DNA from: Fremontodendron californicum
Lineage: Eukaryota; Streptophyta; Magnoliopsida; Malvales; Malvaceae
Direction of reading: 5' to 3'
DNA length: 64,000 nucleotides
Assembly (NCBI GenBank): GCA_030761205.1
Contig: JAULJL010000003.1
Span: forward strand, 4,154,001-4,218,000
Every line of letters begins with the position of its first letter. Positions within the stretch are counted from its first letter, which is position 1. The position numbers and the translations under genes were made by a program. Of the stretch, positions 1 through 9,637 are shown one piece after another. The notes under the pieces were generated by a model. It ran no database searches, was not told the origin of the DNA, and saw only the letters and a list, made by a program, of their open reading frames with translations.

Positions 1-78
1 TTCGATAACAACGAACTCCATGTCATGAAATTCTACATGCAGATGGTGGGCATGAGGGCAAAGTCTTTCCACAGCTGA
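1..78 (+). CDS. Possible C-terminal end of an unidentified gene (partial)
   Basis: The window opens in a frame that stays open for 25 codons and stops at 76-78. The encoded tail is rich in Met, Lys and Phe and ends in K-S-F-H-S. I do not recognise the family. No start or upstream exon is visible, and 25 open codons can occur by chance, so this is only a candidate last exon. The downstream 400 bases look like 3' untranslated or spacer DNA. A pyrimidine-rich splice-acceptor-like string at about 79-94 could mean the reading frame or exon structure is different. Confidence 0.3.
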   Translation, partial: FDNNELHVMKFYMQMVGMRAKSFHS

Positions 79-483
79 TTTTCTATTTCTAGGTACAACC
101 GTACAATGAACATATATGCTATGTATGTATAGAAGAAAATCTTTAAAACTGAGTAGAAAAGTTATTTTCCATATCTTGTTTGGAAATGATGAGCGGAAGT
201 GGAGGTATTTTTTACCGTTGTTATACCTCAATTTCCAATCATCTGATCACTAGCTAGCTAGCTAAAATGAGCCTTTGAAGAGGGATCAGAATAGTTGAAC
301 TTGGGATTCCATTAGGCTTATAATTTAGTTCAAATTCAGGTTTTACAGAACATGCTATCCTTGCATATGCCTAGATGACTATTAATTCTTGACAAACATC
401 GAAGTTTGTGGAAGTCATTCATTTTCTTGCTGGTTGGGAATTCTCAACCAAGCAGAGGATTAATCAATTCATGGGGTATCCAT
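79..483. other. Spacer or 3' UTR; no gene seen
   Basis: About 400 bases with no convincing coding frame. It ends at the left edge of the chromovirus LTR. The five bases before the LTR (TCCAT) are not repeated in the same orientation at the far edge of the element, so no clean target duplication is seen. Confidence 0.5.
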
Positions 484-1083
484 TGTCACGGATCGGGCGA
501 TCCCGTTCGGGTTCGTTATGCACACAACAGGTCCAGGATCAGTTCGTTATGCACACAACAGGTCCAGACCAGAATCTGAGTTACATAGAGTATCCTGACC
601 CACCAGACCAGGCCCAATCCCTGAAGCATCCAGACCAGGCCCAATCATCCAGACTAAGCCCAATTCCTGGAGCATTCTAAAAGGCTCTGTAAAATAGATT
701 TTACCTGAAGGTTCTAGAAGCAGTAAAAGATAGTTATTGCCCAACAGTTTCAACTTATTTAGAACTCTAAGAGATAAAATCCTTTAGGCCTCTAGATAAT
801 GTAATCTTAGTCGATCATTTATTTAAATCTGAACCGTTGATATAAGAGGACTCAACTATAAATAGAGGTCTCCCCAGCCTCATTTGTATCATTCAACTCA
901 TTTGAGTAATATACAAGAGCATTCTAATTTACTTTCTCTTGTTCAATTTTTCTGCTTAGTCCTAGTAAATTTTAGTTACCAGTGTCTTTCTTGAGTGTTA
1001 ACAGGCTGACTTAGGCATCCAGGGAAGCGACTTCCAGCCTAAGACCGCACGTTTCACAGGGCTAAAGTTCCAAGTCCATGACA
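484..1083 (+). repeat. 5' LTR of the chromovirus
   Basis: About 600 bp, TGTCA...TGACA. It is matched over nearly its whole length by 3609-4160. Near the start is a short tandem repeat (a roughly 30-bp unit with TTCGTTATGCACACAACA, twice). A TATA box, TATAAATAG, is at 857-865, with an equivalent at 3970-3978 in the other LTR, so transcription would start just downstream. The two LTRs differ by many substitutions and small indels, so the insertion is old. Confidence 0.88.
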
Positions 1084-1085
1084 GT

Positions 1086-1097
1086 TGGTATCAGAGC
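1086..1097 (+). other. Primer-binding site, tRNA-Met type
   Basis: TGGTATCAGAGC lies two bases after the LTR end. This is the standard plant initiator tRNA-Met complement used by chromoviruses and many Copia elements. Confidence 0.9.
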
Positions 1098-1107
1098 TCG
1101 TGGTTCG

Positions 1108-2150
1108 TGAAAGGTGTTGATCATAGGGATGACGTCTCAGGCAGATAATCAGACACATGAGGTCCCAGAGACTCGTGGGAGAGCCAAGAAGACTAGTTTG
1201 AGGGATGTTCTATCGTCCATGGATGGTAGGGTGGCCAAGCTCGAGGTGACCGTTGGAGACATACGGGAGAACCTGGAGATCGTTGAGGGTCGCATCGAAG
1301 AGCTAGACTCCGCGGGGGAGGAGCTCAAGGACAGGATGCAGGGGGCTCTCAATGAGGCGATAGACATGCTGACTCAAAAGAATGATGCTCTAGAGGCCAT
1401 GATGGTGGCCATGCAGAATGAGATGGAGGAGCTCAAGGGAGATCTCACTTCATGCAAAACAGCCATAGGGGGTGGCGTGCTAGCTGTGACACCCAAGCAC
1501 AGGATGAAGATCCCTAAGCCAAAGGAGTTCAAGGGAACCAGGTCGGCGAAGGATGTTGACAACTTCTTGTGGGGGATGGAACAATATTTTCGTGCAATAG
1601 GCATTGATAATGATGCCACTAAGGTAAACACTGTTTTCATGTATTTTACTGATGTTGCTCTTTTATGATGGCGCCGTAGATGCAGCGATGAGAAGCGTGG
1701 AGGCATTGCTATTGGAACCTGGGAGGTGTTCCAAACTGAATTTAGGAAGCAATTTTACCCTGGATATGCCGAGGATGAGGCTCATGCCAAGTTGCGATGG
1801 CTTACGCAGCAAGACACAGTTTGGGAGTATGTGCGGGAGTTCAGTGAACTCATGCTCTAGATTTTAGATTTGGGGGAAAATGAGGCATTCTTCTCATTAA
1901 TGGATGGACTTAAACCCTGGGCAAAGCAAGAGTTGCAGCGGAGAGGTGTCTAGGATCTGACCAAAGCCATGGCTACAGCTTAGTCCTTGCTCGACCTCAG
2001 TTCAAAGAAGCCGGACAAGTTCGAGTCTTCCAAGCCCAAGCCCAAGGGCAAGGGCAATGTGGGGGAGACAATGATCAACATTCCAAGAATAGTATGGGAA
2101 GCCACCAACAGGGAGGTGGAAGTCCAACAAACAGTCAGACAAGAAGAAGG
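1108..2150 (+). pseudogene. Chromovirus gag, broken
   Basis: An open frame from about 1114 to 1668 gives a 184-residue gag N-terminus. It has a strong heptad-rich coiled coil (roughly residues 25-110), then the conserved basic K-I-P-K-P-K-E-F gag segment and a W-x-x-x-x-E-Q-Y-F motif. After 1668 the frame is lost. Gag-like sequence continues in other frames to about 2150 with stops at about 1858, 1951 and 1981. The capsid region is thus present but broken by at least one frameshift and several nonsense changes. Confidence 0.75.
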
Positions 2151-2152
2151 AC

Positions 2153-2821
2153 ATGGATCCAGTGGAGTGCTTCTTATGTGCAGGTCCGCATCGGATGCAA
2201 GACTGCCCAGAGCGAACCAAGCTGTTTGCCATCAACAGGGAGGATGATGAGCCAGAGGATGAGTCTCTGAAGCTTGGTTCAATTATACTCAGTTCTGTCA
2301 AGACAAGGAGGTCCCGAAAACATAAGGGGTTGATGTTCGTGGACATCACCATCGCAAGCAAACGAAAGAGTGCTCTAGTTGACATAGGAGCATCTGACCT
2401 GTTCATGTCCAAAAAGCCAGCCAGAAAGCTTGGTCTCAAGGTTGAGAAAACAGCTGGATGGATCAAGACTGTTAACTCTAAGGAGGCCCCAACCATGGGT
2501 GTGGCACAAGGAGTGGAGCTACAACTTGGAGATTGGAAGGGTAAGGAAAATATTGAGGTAATCCCATTGGATGACTATGATTTTGTACTTGGATTAAATT
2601 TTTTTGATCGGATTAATGCTCTTCTTGTACCTTTTGCTGATTGCATATGTATCTTGGATACCCGTTATCAATGTGTTGTGCCGGTGAATCGAGAGACGGA
2701 TGTTGGAGCCAAGGTGTTGTCCGCAATCCAGTTTGCCAAGGTGGTGCCCAAAGATAAAGACACCTACTTGACGGCCCTAAATTTGATGAGCCTCAGGAGC
2801 CTAAGGATGAGACCCCCATAG
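2153..2821 (+). pseudogene. Gag zinc knuckle plus aspartic protease remnant
   Basis: A 222-codon open stretch with no intact upstream frame. Near its N-terminus is a zinc knuckle C-x2-C-x3-H-x4-C (CFLCAGPHRMQDC), the nucleic-acid-binding end of gag. It is followed by a retropepsin-like domain in which the active-site D-T-G-A has become D-I-G-A at about residue 78. A hydrophobic F-V-L-G-L-x-F-F segment lies near residues 146-155, as expected for the protease flap and C-terminal part. Loss of the catalytic Thr and of an intact N-terminal fusion suggests no activity. Confidence 0.75.
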
Positions 2822-2823
2822 AG

Positions 2824-3608
2824 GTGCTAGAGGTGCAACAATCCTTTGAGGATGTGATGCCTGCCAAGTTGCCCGAGGGGCAGCCATCCAAGAGAGGGGT
2901 GGATAAAACTGATGCATCAGACTTTGCTTGTGGAGAAGTGTTGATGCAAGATAGACAAACAGTGATGTTAGAGAGTCAAAAGCTCGATGAGACAGAGCTT
3001 TGTTGCACGGTCCAAGAGAAAGCCCTGTTGGAGGACCATTATTATTGGTCACACATGGAGGAAGATGTTGAGACCTATGTGGAAACTTGTCTAGTGTGCC
3101 AACAAGACAAGGTTGAGCTTAAGACACCAGCTAGACTCTTACATCCATTGTCCATACCGGAGCGCCAAGGTGAGAGCTTTTCCGTTGATTTTATTGCAGG
3201 TTTGCCTAAGGCGGATGAGTTTAGGAGCACTATGGTAGTTGTTCAAGCTGTTGAGGTCAGACTTGAACTTTTCCACCAATGTGCATCCCCAAACAGATTG
3301 GCAGACCGAGAGAGAGTGTGTTTTATGGGAGTTATATCTAAGGCACTATATGAGTGCAATGCAACGAGACTAGCCGAAGCTAGGAGTGAAGTCTTTATGC
3401 GACAGAGATATACAGTGTATACTTACAGATCGAGTGGTGCGGCGAAAGAACTACAAGCCAAGGCATGAGTATTTTGTCCAGTGGAAGAACCACCCAACAG
3501 TGAGGCAAGTTGGGAACCAGTCGAGGCATTGTGGCAGTTCCAGGATAAGATTGAGCAGTTCCATGCAGAGGACGCGACGAGGGCGTCATTGGAACAGGTG
3601 GGGGAGAA
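2824..3608 (+). pseudogene. Collapsed pol: RNase H start, integrase zinc finger, chromodomain remnants
   Basis: Three pieces of pol sit almost end to end. At about 2905-3030 is the start of RNase H (T-D-A-S-D-F-A, then T-V-Q-E-K). At about 3035-3240 is the integrase HHCC finger and linker (V-Y... C-L-V-C-Q-Q-D-K, then S-V-D-F-I-x-G-L-P-K). At about 3400-3605 is the C-terminal chromodomain-like part (Y-F-V-Q-W-K-N-H-P, then S-W-E-P), split by a frameshift near 3500. Reverse transcriptase and the DDE core are absent. Internal deletions by illegitimate recombination explain this best. Confidence 0.75.
3597..3608 (+). other. Polypurine tract
   Basis: GGTGGGGGAGAA immediately before the TG that starts the 3' LTR. 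It would prime plus-strand synthesis. Confidence 0.8.
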
Positions 3609-4160
3609 TGTCACGACCCGCGCGATCCCGCTCGAGTCCGTTATGCACACAACATGTCCAGGCCCAATTCGTTATGCACACAACAGGTCCAGAACAGAAT
3701 CTGAGTTACATAGAGCATCCTGACCCACCAGACCAGGCCCAATCCCTAAAGCATCCAGATCAGGCCCAATTCCTTGAGCATTCTAGAAGACCCTGGAAGA
3801 TAGATTTTACCTGGAGGTTCTAGAAGCAGTAAAAGATAGTTACTGCCTAACAGTTCCAGCTTATCTAGAACTCTAAGAGATAGAGTTTAAATTCCTTTAG
3901 ACCTCTAGATAATGAAATCTTAGTCGTTCATTTGTTTAAATCTGAACTGTTGATGTAAGGGGACTCAACTATAAATAGAGGCCTCCCCAATTTGTATCAT
4001 TCAACTCATTTGAGAAATATACAAGAGCATTCAGTTTTCTGCTTAGCCCTAGTAACTTTTAGTTACCAGTGTCTTTCTTGAGTGTTAACAGGCTGACTTA
4101 GGCATCCAGGGAAGCGACTTCCAACCTAAAGCCTGCACGATTTGCAGGACTAAAATTCCG
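3609..4160 (+). repeat. 3' LTR of the chromovirus, truncated on the right
   Basis: It matches the 5' LTR from its first base to within about 20-25 bases of its end, including the TATA box at 3970-3978. Homology stops at about 4160, where chloroplast-like sequence starts. The missing LTR terminus is found again at 5190-5284. Confidence 0.85.
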
Positions 4161-4756
4161 ATTTCATTAATCTTTCTTTCATGGGGTTTCTCCCTTATTC
4201 ATATGGTTTCCTAATTAAAAAAACGTAAAAATGATTTAAGCGCAATAACAGCACCAAGTGCTATTTTTTTACCCAAGGCTTTACCACTTCAGGTCTTTTA
4301 ACCAAAATGCATCAATTCACAATATTAGCGCCTGCTCTCCAATCCCAGTGGTTAATGATGCACGTAAGTATGACGGTATTAGGCTATGCAGCTCTTTTAT
4401 GTGGATCATTATTATCAGTAGCTCTTCTAGTCATTACATTTCGAAAAGCCATAAAGATTATTGGTAAAAACAATAATTTATTAAATCAATCATTTTCGTT
4501 TGGTGAAATCCAATAAATGAATGAAAGAAGCAATGTTTTACTAAACACTTATTTTCTTTCTTCTAAAAATTATTACAGGTATCAATTGACTCGACAATTG
4601 GATCGTTGGAGTTATCGTATTATTAGTCTCGGGTTTATCTTTTTAACCATAGGAATTCTTTCGGGAGCCGTATGGGCTAATGAGGCGTGGGGATCATATT
4701 GGAATTGGGACCCAAAGGAAACTTGGACATTTATTACTTGGGCCGTTTTCGCGATT
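4161..4756 (+). pseudogene. ccsA: Plastid ccsA fragment in nuclear DNA (NUPT)
   Basis: The chloroplast CcsA (haem attachment to c-type cytochromes) is a multi-pass membrane protein with a Trp-rich W-G-S-Y-W-N-W-D motif. That motif is seen here near 4690-4720, followed by P-K-E-T-W. Sequence upstream to about 4161 matches the middle of the protein (S-L-I-F-L-S-W, then H-M-V). The fragment has a TAA within the first 20 codons, a frameshift in a T run near 4270, and a TAC-to-TAA-type change at 4514-4516. It breaks off at 4756, just after V-F-A-I, so the C-terminus is missing. It is a dead copy of plastid DNA; transfer through mitochondrial DNA cannot be excluded. Confidence 0.88.
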
Positions 4757-4870
4757 AATTGTTTTACATTTAATCACTATATATTGTTTTTGTATATATA
4801 TTTATCATGCAGTATTTCAAATATTTCTCAATTGATGGTTATTTTATGAATTTTTCTAGGACAATATTAA
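4757..4870. other. Filler between the two plastid fragments
   Basis: AT-rich DNA joining the ccsA break to the psbK copy. The last part, next to the psbK stop, probably belongs to the plastid psbK-psbI spacer. I cannot place the rest. Confidence 0.4.
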
Positions 4871-4875
4871 GGATC

Positions 4876-5061
4876 TCATCGAAAACTTATAGCAGCTTGC
4901 TAAACAAAAGCTAAGAGAAAAAAGAGAACAGGTATTACTGGCATAAAATCTACTATTGGATTAAAAAAAGCGTAGTCCTCGGGCAATTTGGTGAATAAAA
5001 AACTACTCGAAAAAAGGGTAGAATTAAAATAGATACAGATCAAATTAAAGATATTAAGCAT
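4876..5061 (-). pseudogene. psbK: Plastid psbK copy in nuclear DNA (NUPT)
   Basis: On the minus strand, ATG at 5059-5061 opens a frame of 61 codons plus stop (TGA, 4876-4878), the length of the photosystem II subunit PsbK precursor. The N-terminal pre-sequence, the mature start K-L-P-E, the core F-N-P-I-V-D-F-M-P-V-I-P-V-L-F-F and the C-terminal tail are all recognisable. Near the C-terminus the conserved Trp codon is TAG, an in-frame stop that fits G-to-A decay in methylated nuclear DNA. Plastid 5' spacer sequence continues to about 5125. In plastomes psbK lies in the large single-copy region and ccsA in the small one, so this is a join of two distant fragments. Confidence 0.9.
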
Positions 5062-5138
5062 AACAAAATTTTGTTCTTGGAGATAATTTTGATTGAGTTA
5101 TTAATATGTTTTTTGATATAAAAAAAAAACGAAGAAAG

Positions 5139-5284
5139 GAAGACTTCCAACCTAAAGCCGCACGATTCGTAAGATTAAAATTTTGATTTTTTGAGTGTTA
5201 ACAGGTTGACTTAGACATTAAAAAAAAACGACTTTCAACCTAAAGCTGCACGATTTGCAGGACTAAAATTTCGAATCCATGACA
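5139..5284 (+). repeat. Duplicated terminal pieces of the chromovirus LTR
   Basis: The last about 60 bases of the LTR (from the CGACTTCCA-CCTAAAG motif) occur here twice. One copy is at about 5139-5185. The second is inside a longer terminal segment at about 5190-5284 that ends in CCATGACA, as the 5' LTR does. Together with 3609-4160 the LTR end is present in three partial copies around the plastid insert. Confidence 0.75.
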
Positions 5285-5620
5285 CATGGATGCTGCTAAT
5301 ATATAAAACTTGTTTTTCTCAGTGGACATGGGTCCTGACTTCTGAGTCTCTCTGGATCATTTTATCAGATAGGGACTGGAATCCTGAGTTTCTTTGGGCT
5401 AAGCAGATTATAAGCTTTATTAATATTCTATTTGGAGTGCTCTATTTATCATTATTTTTGTTTGTATGGAAAGAAACACATCAGACTAATTTATGGAAAG
5501 CAAGCAGTACAGAAAGGCCGATGCATATTGATGTCAGATGCTGCTTTAATAATCATCATCAATTATTGCTGGTTATATATGCTTTAATAATAATCATCAA
5601 TTATTGCTGCTTATTTTGAT
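5285..5620 (+). other. Unassigned exon-like open segment
   Basis: An open frame at 5290-5619 encodes a Trp-rich stretch followed by a strong hydrophobic, probably membrane-spanning segment (about residues 38-58) and a polar tail. A splice-acceptor-like TTTTTCTCAG lies at about 5311-5320, just before the Trp-rich part. This could be a stranded exon or part of an organellar or repeat fragment. I do not recognise the protein and see no partner exon, so I do not call a gene. Confidence 0.25.
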
Positions 5621-6209
5621 AATTAATATATATATATATGGAAAAATGTTAAGGCATGATTACGGTGATACATGTTTTAAATTTACATTAGCTAAATCTC
5701 AAATTCAAAATAATATTTTAAATATAAAAAACTTTCATAAAATGATATTTTTATTTAAACACCCATTAATCAAACTCTTAATAAATACGTAAATGTAATT
5801 TGGGGTTGTTGAAACTATATAAATTTAATCTTTTTTTTATATTTTGTTTCCCTTTGTTTCATGCTTTTTCACCTGCTTCTTCAAAAAGATAATTTCTCAG
5901 TTATTAAAAAAATATCCTAGTTGTGGTTAACTTGTTATATCTCTTCTCATCTCATGAGAGTTGAACTCGTTTTATTTAAAAGTAAAATGAGGTTTCACGT
6001 GGAACAACTAACAAAAAATATACTATATATATATATATATATATATCAATACTTAATTATTTTCTTTTCTTTTAGTCATAGTGATTGAGTTAGACCGACG
6101 TGAAAATCATGGACCATAGATGATAGATGTGAAGAACTCAACTTTAAATACCTTGAGAAGGAGCAAATATTCCCCAATCCCAATCAAAACGATCTATAAA
6201 CTCTAATCA
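5621..6209. promoter_or_regulatory. AT-rich spacer and likely P450 promoter
   Basis: An (AT)n run is at about 6023-6047. A TATA-like TTTAAATA lies at about 6141-6148, some 65 bases before the P450 start codon. No coding frame is visible. Confidence 0.45.
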
Positions 6210-8167
6210 ATGGAGGCTCCTTCTTGGCTTGTTCTATCCATAGCATGGCTAGCTTCTTTAGCCTTCCTCTCAAGAATTTTCACTAGCCGACGGCGCAACC
6301 AACTAAAGTTTCCACCAGGTCCCAAACCCTGGCCTATCATTGGCAACCTAAATCTCATTGGTTCTCTCCCGCACCAATCTCTTCACAAACTATCCCAACG
6401 ATATGGACCATTAATGCAGCTCAAATTTGGTTCGTACCCTGTAGTGGTTGCATCATCTGCAGAAATGGCTAAGCAATTCCTAATGAAACATGACCAAATC
6501 TTTGCTTCTAGACCCCAAACTGCAGCCGGCAAGTACACTACTTATAACTACAGCAATATCACATGGGCTCCCTATGGACCATACTGGCGCCAAGGCCGCA
6601 AAATTTACCTGAATGAGCTATTCAGCTCGAAAAGACTCGAGTCCTTCGAGTACATCCGAGTTGAGGAAATGCGTGCTTTTGTCTCCCGCCTGTATGGATT
6701 ATCAGGGAAGCCGATCGTGCTTAAAGGGCAGCTCTCGCGTGTTACTCTCAGTATTATAAGCAGAATCGTGTTGGGAAAGAAGTATTTCGGTGAGTCTGAT
6801 GATGATCAGCTTGGAACGAATTCGATAGTGAGTCTGCAAGAGTTTCAAGAGATTCTAGACGAGTTGTTCTTGCTGAATGGGGTGTTGAATATTGGGGATT
6901 GGATACCTTGGCTAGACTTTTTGGACTTGCAGGGTTACGTAAAGCGAATGAAGGCTTTGAAGAAAAAACTTGACCGATTTCACGATCATGTGTTTGATGA
7001 ACATAAGAGAAAAAAGAAAGAATTATTGAAGGATTTTGTGCCACAAGACATGGTGGATTTACTGTTGCAGCTTGCTGATGATCCTGATATTGATGTTAAG
7101 CTCACTTATGATGGTGTCAGGGGGTTCACACAGGTATATATTTTGCTCATCAATTCTATTTTTCCCATTTTTTCCCCCTTTGCAACTGAAAAAAAAAATC
7201 ATACATATCTTTGGGACCATTTCTTGATTGCTCTAAATTTATTAAAAAAAAAAAGTAAGAAGATAACACAACTTGACTAAAAAATCAGGTCAAGATCTTG
7301 TGAAGTGTTGACTGCCTGTATATATATTTACCAATTGAATTACTATATTAAATTATGTAAAAAGAGTGAAAACGTTTTTCCTTCTCTGTCAGTTCAAGTT
7401 TGGTCCAGCAGAACATGAAAATATTATCTTCAATTCTCTTTCTTTTTAACAAATTAAACAAAAAAAACTTCAGCATAATTGGAAGCTAAAAATTGCCTCT
7501 TTGCTAATCGATGAAATTTTTTCTTGTTTGATATCAGGACCTGGTAGCTGGGGGCACAGATACCTCAGCAACAACTGTGGAATGGGCAATCTCTGAACTC
7601 ATCAAACAACCACAACTCATCAGAAAGGCAAACGAAGAGCTAGACAGGGTCATTGGCAGAGAGAGATGGGTAGAAGAGAAAGACATCCCACAACTTCGTT
7701 ACATAGATGCAATCATGAAAGAAACAATGAGGAAACACCCGGTTGCTGTAATGCTAGCACCTCACTTGGCCTTGGAAGATTGTAATGTGGCTGGATATGA
7801 TATTCGCAAAGGAACTAGAGTCTTCATAAATACTTGGAGCATGGGGAGAGACCCGTTACTGTGGGAAGAACCCGAGGAGTTTCGTCCTGAGAGGTTCTTA
7901 GGGATGAAAATTGATGTGAAGGGGCAACATTTTGAGCTGTTGCCATTTGGTTCTGGGAGGAGGATGTGCCCTGGCTACAGTCTTGGACTGAAGATGATTC
8001 AATCAAGCTTAGCAAACTTGTTACATGGTTTCAACTTGAAATTGCCTGACAATACTAAAGCAGAAAATTTGAGCATGGAGGAAGTTTATGGATTGGCAAC
8101 AACAAGAAAGTTTAAACTTGTTACAGTTGTGGAGCCTCGTCTCCCGCTTCATCTTTATAAGATCTGA
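6210..8167 (+). CDS. Cytochrome P450, CYP71 clan, CYP92-like
   Basis: Two exons, 6210-7133 and 7538-8167, joined by a phase-0 GT-AG intron at the usual CYP71-clan position, give 517 residues, a normal length. An N-terminal membrane anchor (about residues 5-22) is followed by basic residues and the P-P-G-P-K-P-W-P hinge, so it sits on the cytosolic face of the ER. The I-helix motif A-G-G-T-D-T is at residues 312-317 and the K-helix E-x-x-R at Glu370 and Arg373. F-R-P-E-R-F follows, and the haem loop P-F-G-S-G-R-R-M-C-P-G has Cys452 as iron ligand. All key residues are present. It would hydroxylate a small hydrophobic specialised metabolite using NADPH-P450 reductase. The wording of the N-terminal half and the tail E-P-R-L-P-L-H-L-Y resemble the CYP92 family (flavonoid or homoterpene-type oxidases), but the substrate cannot be read from sequence. 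Confidence 0.95.
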
Positions 8168-9114
8168 ATTCCACATAATTCGCTCTTCTGTGATTTAATA
8201 ATTCCCAAAACGATTACAAGAAATCCAAAACCTGGAACAGATAATGTAACTTCTGTGATTAATTTCTTGCTGGTTGCAGATTCTGCTTGTGATTGCAAAG
8301 ATGTGGGTGAAAGTTTGTACCCTTGCAATATATTTATAATTCTCACAAGCTAGAGCCTAGAGTTTCATATTGACTAAAATGCTCTAAAAAGAAGAAGAAA
8401 AAGAAAAGGGGGCCAACATCTCTCTGATTGCAACAACAGGTCAAAGATTAGGGAACCACGGTTGAAATGCCGGTTTGTTCCTGCCCCTTTCTCAGACTTG
8501 AGGTTCCTGATGCTCAAAATCTTGGTGTCTTTCACAATCATACATATAACATATACAATAAGGAATTTGATGGCACGTCTTGAAACAAGCATATTTATTC
8601 AGGATCGAAGTAACAAGTTTTTTTATTATTACAGCTGGTCATAGAATGTTTTATAAAATCTTATTTGGCAATGATATGCTTGCAACTCTGCCTGGCTAAC
8701 TTTAGGGCTTGCCCTGTTTTCTTAGCCTCGTGAGTATTTATCATTTAAGGCGCTTTGTTGGTTTGTTGACTAAAACTTGAAAATCCAGTTCATATGATCA
8801 CTCTTCTTCTTGCAAAAAGAAACGAAAAATCATCAACAAAATAAATTGCCAGTTGGTCAGGGAGATTTGTCGCTTGGAGTTTGTCTATTCTTCTCTCATT
8901 TCTATTGTTTTGGATGAATCCTTGTCTCATTTTCAATCAGAAGAAAAATTCAGAAACCAACTTAACTAAAACACGGATTTGATTGTTTATCTAGGGACAA
9001 TATCTTTTCCCTTAATTATTAGCGTCCTCATATCATCAATCATGCATAAGGCTGCTAGCTTGCTACTTGAACAAATAATTGAATTAGGAAATACTGATTT
9101 AGTGGGATTTGATA
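8168..9114. other. Spacer downstream of the P450; no gene seen
   Basis: Convergent spacer between the P450 (+) and the kinase (-), including their 3' untranslated regions. Short open frames here have no recognisable content. Confidence 0.5.
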
Positions 9115-9335
9115 AACTAATTTTTAACAGTTACTTGGTATGTTGGTAGAGTATTAGATTCTTAGTTTTAGTGATCAAATTCAATTTTTGATAATTTTAA
9201 TTATAAAAAAATGACTAATTTTGTAATTTATCAACAATTGAGCGGTCTCTTGATAAAATATTGAACTCTTAATTTCAGTTATCAAAATTCAATTTCTGAC
9301 AATCTCAATTAAAAAAAAATTATTTTCGGATGGTT
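9115..9335 (+). repeat. SINE-like tRNA-derived repeat, two tandem copies
   Basis: At about 9130-9200 the sequence GTTGGTAGAGTATTAGA, then GATTCTTAG and GATCAAATTCAA, looks like box A, anticodon arm and box B of a tRNA-like head, as in plant SINEs derived from tRNA-Lys or a similar tRNA. A second, more diverged copy of the same order follows at about 9235-9310 (TTGATAAAATATTGAACTC..., ATCAAAATTCAA). Both are decayed, and a functional tRNA gene is excluded by mismatched stems. Confidence 0.45.
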
Positions 9336-9637
9336 TATATGCTTACTTGTACATGTTTGACAATTTTGAATATTTACCTTTTGATCAACATAGGTTGGTG
9401 ATTAGCCATTTTTGAACAAGTCTTTTGCTTAATAAACAATTAAACTCAGCCCATCACAGATACAATTCAAGAAAAAAAAACAAAAATTCTTGTATTTGAA
9501 AGAATCAATTGAAGTAAACAAGTCTTTGCTCTCAAGAAAAACTTGCACTCTGTAACATTTGACACAGTGAGCAATCCAAGGCAATCTGTAATTAATCCTA
9601 TTTACAGTGTGATTTTACAGTTGTGCTAGTCTATAAT

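Larger units (their letters stand above)
484..5284 (+). mobile_element. Defective Ty3/gypsy chromovirus (Tekay/Del-like) with plastid DNA in its 3' LTR
   Basis: The element has a 5' LTR (484-1083), a tRNA-Met-type primer site, a broken gag-pol, a polypurine tract (3597-3608) and a 3' LTR that starts at 3609. The 3' LTR runs to about 4160, where plastid-derived DNA begins. LTR-end sequence resumes at about 5139 and finishes in TGACA at 5284. The LTR begins TGTCA and ends TGACA. Reverse transcriptase and the catalytic core of integrase are missing, and the remaining frames carry stops and frameshifts, so it cannot move by itself. No direct target duplication is visible, which fits later rearrangement of the right end. 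Confidence 0.85.

Noticed and set aside
4307..4849. Functional ccsA gene
   Set aside because: Two separate frames with stops, missing N- and C-terminal parts and nuclear flanks show a dead plastid-derived copy.
9130..9200. Functional tRNA gene
   Set aside because: Box-like words present, but acceptor and anticodon stems do not pair.
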